A stretch of DNA of 38,695 bases from Streptosporangium pseudovulgare (GTDB taxonomy: Bacteria; Actinomycetota; Actinomycetes; Streptosporangiales; Streptosporangiaceae). The notes under the pieces were generated by a model that made no database searches, was not told where the DNA came from, and saw only the letters and a list, made by a program, of their open reading frames with translations. The position numbers and the translations under genes were made by a program. The stretch covers positions 1 to 38,695 of the forward strand of contig NZ_BMQJ01000035.1 of assembly GCF_014648055.1 (NCBI RefSeq), read 5' to 3'. Positions 34,312 to 38,695 of this stretch are shown here, one piece after another; position 1 is the first letter of the stretch; every line of letters begins with the position of its first letter.

Positions 34312-34323
34312 ATGTCAGGACAA
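34312..34323. promoter_or_regulatory. Operator-like palindrome upstream of iol operon (site 4)
   Basis: ATGTCAGGACAA carries the TGTC-NN-GACA core and ends four bases before the -35 box of the iol promoter. A half copy (ATGTCAG) lies 16 bases upstream at 34296-34302. Binding here could block RNA polymerase. Confidence 0.7.
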
Positions 34324-34327
34324 ACTA

Positions 34328-34356
34328 TTGACTAGTTCTTGATGGTCGTTTAGAAC
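34328..34356 (+). promoter_or_regulatory. Promoter of the inositol catabolic operon
   Basis: TTGACT (34328-34333) and TAGAAC (34351-34356) are spaced by 17 bases, a good match to the housekeeping sigma consensus. Transcription would begin near 34363, giving a ~20-base leader with GAGGAG (34372-34377) five bases before the iolG ATG. Confidence 0.65.
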
Positions 34357-34382
34357 TGGAGTCCCCTGGACGAGGAGCCATC

Positions 34383-35354
34383 ATGCGTGTGGGTTTGCTG
34401 GGCCTTGGTCGGATAGGCCTCTTCCATGCCACCACCCTCTCGACGCTCGCCGACGAACTCGTCGTCTCCGACGTCGACCGGGCCAGAGCCGAGGACGTGG
34501 CGGCGCGGCTCGGGGCCCGGGTCGCCGACCCCTTCGACGCGGACGCGGTGGTGATCGCCACCCCGACGTCGACCCACGCGGAGGCGCTGCTCAGGGCGTG
34601 CGAGCTGGGAGTGCCGGCGTTCTGTGAGAAACCCGTGGCGCCCGGCGTGGCGGAGACCCTGCGGGTGGCCGAGGCCGTCGAACGCAGCGGCACCCTTGTG
34701 CACATCGGATTCCAGCGGCGTTTCGACGCCGGCTACGCCGCCGCGCGCGAGGCGCTGCACGGCGGCGAGCTGGGCGACGCGCACCGCGTGCACCTGGTGA
34801 CCGCCGACCCCGCGCCGCCGCCCGCCGAATACGTCGCACTCTCCGGCGGCATCTTCCGCGACTGCCACATCCACGACTTCGACATCCTGCGCTGGGTCAC
34901 CGGGCACGAGGTGGACGTCGTCTACGCGGCGGGCGCCAACCGGGGCGAGGGCTTCTTCGCCGAGGCCGGTGACGTCGACACCAGCTCCGCGCTGATGACC
35001 ATGGACGACGGCACGCTGGTCACCCTGCAGGGCTCACGCTACAACGGCGCCGGATACGACGTGCGGATGGAGATCGCCGGCACCCGCGCGACCTGGGCGG
35101 TCGGGCTCGGCGACCGGGCCCCGCTGCGCTCGGTCGAGGGCCTGACCCCGGGCGGCGAGCCGTGGCCGGACTTCCTCACCAGGTTCGACGCTGCCTACGT
35201 CGCGGAGATGGAGGCGTTCCTGGCGGCGGCGCGCGGCGAGCGCGAGAGCCCCTGCACGGTCCAGGACGCCCTGGCCGCCCTCTACATCGCCGAGGCGGCG
35301 GATCTGTCCCGCCGTACCGATCGTCCGGTTCGTCTCCTGGAGGTTGCCAAGTGA
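34383..35354 (+). CDS. iolG: Inositol 2-dehydrogenase-like Gfo/Idh/MocA oxidoreductase (IolG)
   Basis: A 323-residue NAD-dependent dehydrogenase. RVGLLGLGRIGLFHATTL is the Rossmann motif, VIATPTSTHAEALLRA and VPAFCEKPVAPG carry the catalytic Lys (about residue 83) in E-K-P, and GGIFRDCHIHDFDILRWV the Asp/His pair conserved in inositol dehydrogenases. It should oxidise myo-inositol to 2-keto-myo-inositol, the first step of the pathway. ATG 34383 has GAGGAG upstream. It is the first gene of the iol operon and overlaps the next gene (GTGA). A different cyclitol or sugar substrate cannot be excluded. Confidence 0.87.
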   Translation: MRVGLLGLGRIGLFHATTLSTLADELVVSDVDRARAEDVAARLGARVADPFDADAVVIATPTSTHAEALLRACELGVPAFCEKPVAPGVAETLRVAEAVERSGTLVHIGFQRRFDAGYAAAREALHGGELGDAHRVHLVTADPAPPPAEYVALSGGIFRDCHIHDFDILRWVTGHEVDVVYAAGANRGEGFFAEAGDVDTSSALMTMDDGTLVTLQGSRYNGAGYDVRMEIAGTRATWAVGLGDRAPLRSVEGLTPGGEPWPDFLTRFDAAYVAEMEAFLAAARGERESPCTVQDALAALYIAEAADLSRRTDRPVRLLEVAK

Positions 35355-36190
35355 GGATCGCCGCCGCCCCCATCTCCTGGGGCGTGTGCGAGGTGCCCGG
35401 CTGGGGCCTCCAGCTCACCCCGGACCGAGTTCTGGCGGAGATGGCCGAGCTGGGCCTGACCGCCACCGAACTGGGCCCCGACGGGTTCCTGCCCCCGGAA
35501 CCGGAGGACCGCGCCCGGCTGCTCGACCGGTACGGCCTGCAGGCGATCGGCGGATTCGTCCCCGTCGTCCTGCACGACCCCGACCGGGACCCGCTCGCGG
35601 AGCTGCGCGCCGTACTGGCCTCCTTCCCGGCGGACGCGGTGGTCGTCCTGGCCGCCGCCACCGGCGCCGACGGCTACGACGCCCGCCCCGTCCTGGACGC
35701 CGAGGGCTGGCGGACGCTCCTGGGCAACCTGGACCGGATCCACCGCGAGACGTCCCGGCCGGTCACCCTGCACCCGCACATCGGGACCATGGTGGAGACC
35801 CGCGCGGAGGTGGACCGGGTGCTGGACGGCAGCGAGGTCCCCCTCTGCCTGGACACCGGCCATCTCCTGGCCGGCGGGACCGACCCGCTGGACGTCGTCC
35901 GCCGGGCCCCCGGCCGGATCGCCCACGCCCACCTCAAGGACGTCGACGCCGCGCTCGCCGGACGGGTCCGGGCCGGTGAGATCACCTACACCGAGGCGGT
36001 CCGGGCGGGGATCTACCGCCCGCTCGGCCAGGGGGACGTCGACATCGCCGGCATCGTCACCGGCCTGACCGCGGCCGGATACGCCGGCTGGTACGTCATG
36101 GAGCAGGACGTCGTCCTCGCCTCCGAGGACGCGGACCCGGCCGGCGACGTCCGCGCGAGCCTGGCCTTCCTGCGGGGGATCACCGCATGA
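35351..36190 (+). CDS. iolE: Sugar phosphate isomerase/epimerase family, IolE-like inosose dehydratase
   Basis: A 279-residue TIM-barrel protein of the AP-endonuclease-2/xylose-isomerase-like family. IAAAPISWGVCEVPGWG, MAELGLTATELGPDGFLP, VTLHPHIGTMVE, PLCLDTGHLLAGGTDPL and RIAHAHLKDVD show the usual His, Asp and Glu metal ligands (Glu in YVMEQD). In iol operons this family supplies inosose dehydratase (IolE) or 2-keto-inositol isomerase (IolI/IolH); position after iolG favours IolE. GTG 35351 overlaps the iolG stop and has GGAGG upstream. The exact family member cannot be fixed from motifs alone. Confidence 0.75.
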   Translation: MRIAAAPISWGVCEVPGWGLQLTPDRVLAEMAELGLTATELGPDGFLPPEPEDRARLLDRYGLQAIGGFVPVVLHDPDRDPLAELRAVLASFPADAVVVLAAATGADGYDARPVLDAEGWRTLLGNLDRIHRETSRPVTLHPHIGTMVETRAEVDRVLDGSEVPLCLDTGHLLAGGTDPLDVVRRAPGRIAHAHLKDVDAALAGRVRAGEITYTEAVRAGIYRPLGQGDVDIAGIVTGLTAAGYAGWYVMEQDVVLASEDADPAGDVRASLAFLRGITA

Positions 36191-37209
36191 GCGCCCCCGC
36201 GCACGGGCCCGGGACGCCGCCCCCCGCCTTCGAGGTGCTGACCATGGGACGGGTCGGGGTGGACGTCTACCCGCTGCAGGTGGGCGTGCCGCTGCGGAAG
36301 GTCACGTCCTTCGGCAGGTATCTCGGCGGCAGCCCCACCAACGTGGCCGTGGCCGCGGCCCGGCTGGGCCGCTCCAGCGCGGTGATCACCCGCACCGGAG
36401 CCGACCCGTTCGGGGAGTTCGTCCACGACGCGCTGGCCGAGTACGGCGTCGACGACCGCTACGTCACGGCGGTGCCGCACCTGCCCACCCCGGTGACGTT
36501 CTGCGAGATCCGCCCGCCGGACGACTTCCCGCTCTACTTCTACCGCCACCCCAAGGCCCCCGACCTGGAGATCCTCCCGGAGGAGCTCGACCTGCCCGCG
36601 GTCACCGCGTCGGCGCTGTTCTGGACGACCGTGACAGGACTGTCGGCCGAGCCGTCGCTCGGCGCGCACCTGGCCGCCTGGCGGGCGCGAGGCCGGGCCC
36701 GGCACACCGTGCTCGACCTCGACTACCGGCCGATGTTCTGGCCGGACGCGGAGACCGCCCGGGAACGGGTGCGCGCGGCACTGGGACAGGTGACCGTCGC
36801 GGTCGGCAATCTGGACGAGGCCGAGGTCGCCACCGGCACGCGCGATCCCCACGCGGCCGGACGGGCTCTGCTGGACGCGGGAGTGGAGTTGGCAATCATC
36901 AAACAGGGGGCGGCCGGGGTGCTGGGCATGACCGCCGACACGACGGTGCAGATACCGCCCGTCGAGGTCGAGGTGGTCAACGGGCTGGGGGCGGGCGACG
37001 CCTTCGGCGGCGCCCTCTGCCACGGTCTGCTGGCGGGCTGGCCGCTCGCGCGGACGCTGCGCTTCGCCAACGTGGCCGGGGCGATCGTGGCCGGACGGCT
37101 GGCGTGCGCCCCCGCGATGCCCACGGTGGAGGAGATCGAGGCCGTCCTGGCGGGCGGATCCCCGGATTCGCCGGCCGGCTCCCTGCGAGGAGACGTCGCG
37201 AATGCGTGA
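36187..37209 (+). CDS. iolC: 5-dehydro-2-deoxygluconokinase IolC (PfkB family)
   Basis: A 340-residue PfkB-family sugar kinase: VLTMGRVGVDVYPLQVGVPLRKVTSFGRYLGGSPTNVAVAAARLG is the IolC-type start with the GGSPTN signature, and VVNGLGAGDAFGGALCHGLL contains the anion-hole and catalytic Asp (GAGD). FWTTVTGLSAEP and LDLDYRPMFW also recur in IolC. It phosphorylates 2-deoxy-5-keto-D-gluconate. ATG overlaps the stop of the previous gene (ATGA), and the next gene begins eight bases before its stop. Confidence 0.92.
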   Translation: MSAPAHGPGTPPPAFEVLTMGRVGVDVYPLQVGVPLRKVTSFGRYLGGSPTNVAVAAARLGRSSAVITRTGADPFGEFVHDALAEYGVDDRYVTAVPHLPTPVTFCEIRPPDDFPLYFYRHPKAPDLEILPEELDLPAVTASALFWTTVTGLSAEPSLGAHLAAWRARGRARHTVLDLDYRPMFWPDAETARERVRAALGQVTVAVGNLDEAEVATGTRDPHAAGRALLDAGVELAIIKQGAAGVLGMTADTTVQIPPVEVEVVNGLGAGDAFGGALCHGLLAGWPLARTLRFANVAGAIVAGRLACAPAMPTVEEIEAVLAGGSPDSPAGSLRGDVANA

Positions 37210-38077
37210 GGACCACTACCGCCGCCTGCGCGACGATCGGGCCTGGCACCCGGAACGGGTGGCCGAGGCGGCCGCCGCGCGCCGGCGCAGACCGCTGCTG
37301 ACCGGCCGGGACCGCCTGCTGATCATCGCGGCCGACCACCCGGCCAGGGGGGCCCTCGGCGCGGCCGGCCACCCGATGGCCATGGAGAACCGGACCCTCC
37401 TGCTGGACCGGCTCATGACCGCGCTGGAGCGGCCGGGCGTGGACGGACTGCTGGCCACCCCCGACATCGTCGAGGACCTGCTGCTGCTCGGCGCCCTCGA
37501 CGAGAAGATCGTCATCGGTTCGATGAACCGGGGCGGCGTGCAGGGGGCGGCGTTCGAGTTCGACGACCGCTTCACCGCCTACGACGCCGACTCGCTCGTG
37601 GAGATGGGCCTCGACGGCGGCAAGATGCTCTGCCGGATCGGGCTGGAGGACACCTCGACCGTGGCCACGCTGGCGAGCTGCGGGCAGGCCGTCACCCGGC
37701 TGGCCCGGCACGGCCTGATGGCGATGGTCGAACCGTTCTGGTCCAAGCGCGTCGAGGGCGTGGTGCGGCACGACCTGTCGCCGGAGGCGATGATCCACGC
37801 CATCAGCGTCGGCCAGGGGCTCGGCGCCACCTCCGCCCGCACCTGGCTGAAGATCCCGGTCGTCGAGGACATGGAACGCGTCCTGGCCGCCACGACGCTG
37901 CCGGTCATGCTGCTCGGCGGCGACCCCGGGCCCGACCGGATGCTCGACACCTGGGACAAGGCGCTGCGCCTGCCCGGCGTGCGGGGCCTGGTCGTCGGCC
38001 GGGCGCTGCTCTATCCGCCCGACGACGACGTGGCGGCGGCCGTGGACGCCGCGGTGAGCCTTCTGGAGGCGGCATGA
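37202..38077 (+). CDS. Cgl0158-family class I aldolase-like protein of iol operon
   Basis: A 291-residue (beta/alpha)8-barrel protein of the DeoC/fructose-bisphosphate aldolase class I group. RDRLLIIAADHPARGALG, GVDGLLATPDIVEDLLLLGAL, LDGGKMLCRIGLED, LMAMVEPFW, ARTWLKIPVVEDM (Lys in the Schiff-base region) and PVMLLGGDPGPD fit the Cgl0158 family often found in actinobacterial iol clusters. It may cleave 2-deoxy-5-keto-gluconate 6-phosphate, the role of IolJ in Bacillus, but this is inferred from the neighbourhood. ATG 37202 has GAGGAG upstream and the frame overlaps iolC and iolB. Confidence 0.82.
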   Translation: MREDHYRRLRDDRAWHPERVAEAAAARRRRPLLTGRDRLLIIAADHPARGALGAAGHPMAMENRTLLLDRLMTALERPGVDGLLATPDIVEDLLLLGALDEKIVIGSMNRGGVQGAAFEFDDRFTAYDADSLVEMGLDGGKMLCRIGLEDTSTVATLASCGQAVTRLARHGLMAMVEPFWSKRVEGVVRHDLSPEAMIHAISVGQGLGATSARTWLKIPVVEDMERVLAATTLPVMLLGGDPGPDRMLDTWDKALRLPGVRGLVVGRALLYPPDDDVAAAVDAAVSLLEAA

Positions 38078-38695
38078 CGTACATCCCGAGCGGCTCCGCC
38101 GCCGCGCCCCCGTGGACGGTGGAGATCACTCCCGGGACGGCCGGCTGGACCTACGCGGGACTGCGGGTCGCCGACCTGGCGGACGGTCACGTGGAGTTCG
38201 ACACCGGCGACGAGGAGATGCTGGTCCTGCCGCTGTCGGGTCCCTGCGAGGTGGTCGCCGCCGGCCGGCGGCTGTCGCTGTCCGGGCGCGCGTCGGTCTT
38301 CGACGGGGTGACCGACTTCGCCTACCTGCCGATCGGGACGTCCGTCCGGATCACCGGCTCGGGCCGCGTCGCGCTCCCCTCGGCCCGCGCCACCCGTTCC
38401 CTGCCGGTCCGGTACGGCGCGGCCCGCGACGTCCCCGTCGAGATCCGCGGGGCCGGGCAGGCCACCCGGCAGGTCAACAACTTCTGCTCGCCGGACGCCT
38501 TCGACTGCGACCGGCTGGTCGCGGTGGAGGTGCTGACCCCGGGCGGCAACTGGTCGTCCTACCCGCCGCACAAGCACGACACCGCCTCGGCGTGCGAGGC
38601 GGTGCTGGAGGAGATCTACTACTTCGAGGGCGGGCCCGGCTACCAGCGGGTCTACGGCGGCCACGAGACGCTGACGGAGGTGGCGGGCGGCGACG
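38074..38695 (+). CDS. iolB: 5-deoxy-glucuronate isomerase IolB, 3'-truncated by window edge
   Basis: The first 207 residues of a two-cupin protein that runs off the window. EITPGTAGWTYAGLRVADL starts the family pattern, GDEEMLVLPLSGPCEV is the first cupin, and GGNWSSYPPHKHDTASACEAVLEEIYYFE carries the metal-binding His-x-His and Glu of the second. IolB converts 5-deoxy-glucuronate to 2-deoxy-5-keto-gluconate, the substrate of IolC. ATG overlaps the previous stop (ATGA) and GGAGG lies at 38065-38069. iolD and iolA are expected beyond the edge. Confidence 0.93.
   Translation, partial: MTYIPSGSAAAPPWTVEITPGTAGWTYAGLRVADLADGHVEFDTGDEEMLVLPLSGPCEVVAAGRRLSLSGRASVFDGVTDFAYLPIGTSVRITGSGRVALPSARATRSLPVRYGAARDVPVEIRGAGQATRQVNNFCSPDAFDCDRLVAVEVLTPGGNWSSYPPHKHDTASACEAVLEEIYYFEGGPGYQRVYGGHETLTEVAGGD

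Overview
The window is uniformly G+C-rich with strong third-position G/C bias, uses many GTG starts and ATGA/GTGA gene overlaps, and carries families typical of filamentous actinomycetes (IS701-like orphan transposase, partner-switching regulators, Cgl0158-type aldolase, LtrA). It looks like a chromosomal piece of a Streptosporangiaceae- or Streptomyces-like actinobacterium. No rRNA, tRNA, CRISPR array or intact insertion sequence was seen.

Left part (1-10.1 kb): the C-terminal end of an ASCH-domain protein and an SRPBCC protein are followed by a tight three-gene operon (1366-6501). It encodes a DUF559/PD-(D/E)XK-type nuclease, a winged-helix-like protein and a 1089-residue protein with an N-terminal AAA-like ATPase and a C-terminal HerA/FtsK-like ATPase. 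This is a plausible but unproven defence-type module. On the other strand lie a small acidic protein, a fusion of two CDGSH domains, a ferredoxin-like domain and a truncated haemoglobin, and an IS701-like transposase relative that appears to have lost its first catalytic aspartate.

Middle part (10.4-23.8 kb, minus strand): fifteen genes, nearly all overlapping or within 30 bases of each other, form what looks like one very long operon. Read in the direction of transcription they are NTF2-like, DJ-1/Hsp31-like, benzoylformate-decarboxylase-like ThDP enzyme, two NTF2-like proteins, GMC oxidoreductase, DJ-1-like, VOC/glyoxalase-like, AGE epimerase-like, STAS, GlgX, STAS, RsbW-like kinase, RsbU-like PP2C phosphatase and a MinD/ParA-like ATPase. 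Carbonyl/sugar enzymes are thus joined to a partner-switching signalling cassette with no sigma factor in it. Upstream are an LtrA membrane protein (minus) and a plus-strand operon of a third DJ-1/Hsp31 protein plus the three subunits of a molybdenum hydroxylase (25.3-29.7 kb). The shared chemical theme is production, oxidation and repair of aldehydes and ketoacids; this is inference.

Right part (30.0-38.7 kb): an ABM-fold small protein, a secreted beta-propeller phytase, an orphan Fbp-family substrate-binding lipoprotein, a GntR/UTRA regulator and a myo-inositol catabolic operon (iolG, iolE-like, iolC, aldolase, iolB running off the end). Four near-identical 12-bp palindromes, TGTC-NN-GACA at the core, lie before the phytase, before the binding protein, inside the regulator's own promoter and before iolG. 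This suggests one regulon running from extracellular phytate hydrolysis to inositol breakdown.
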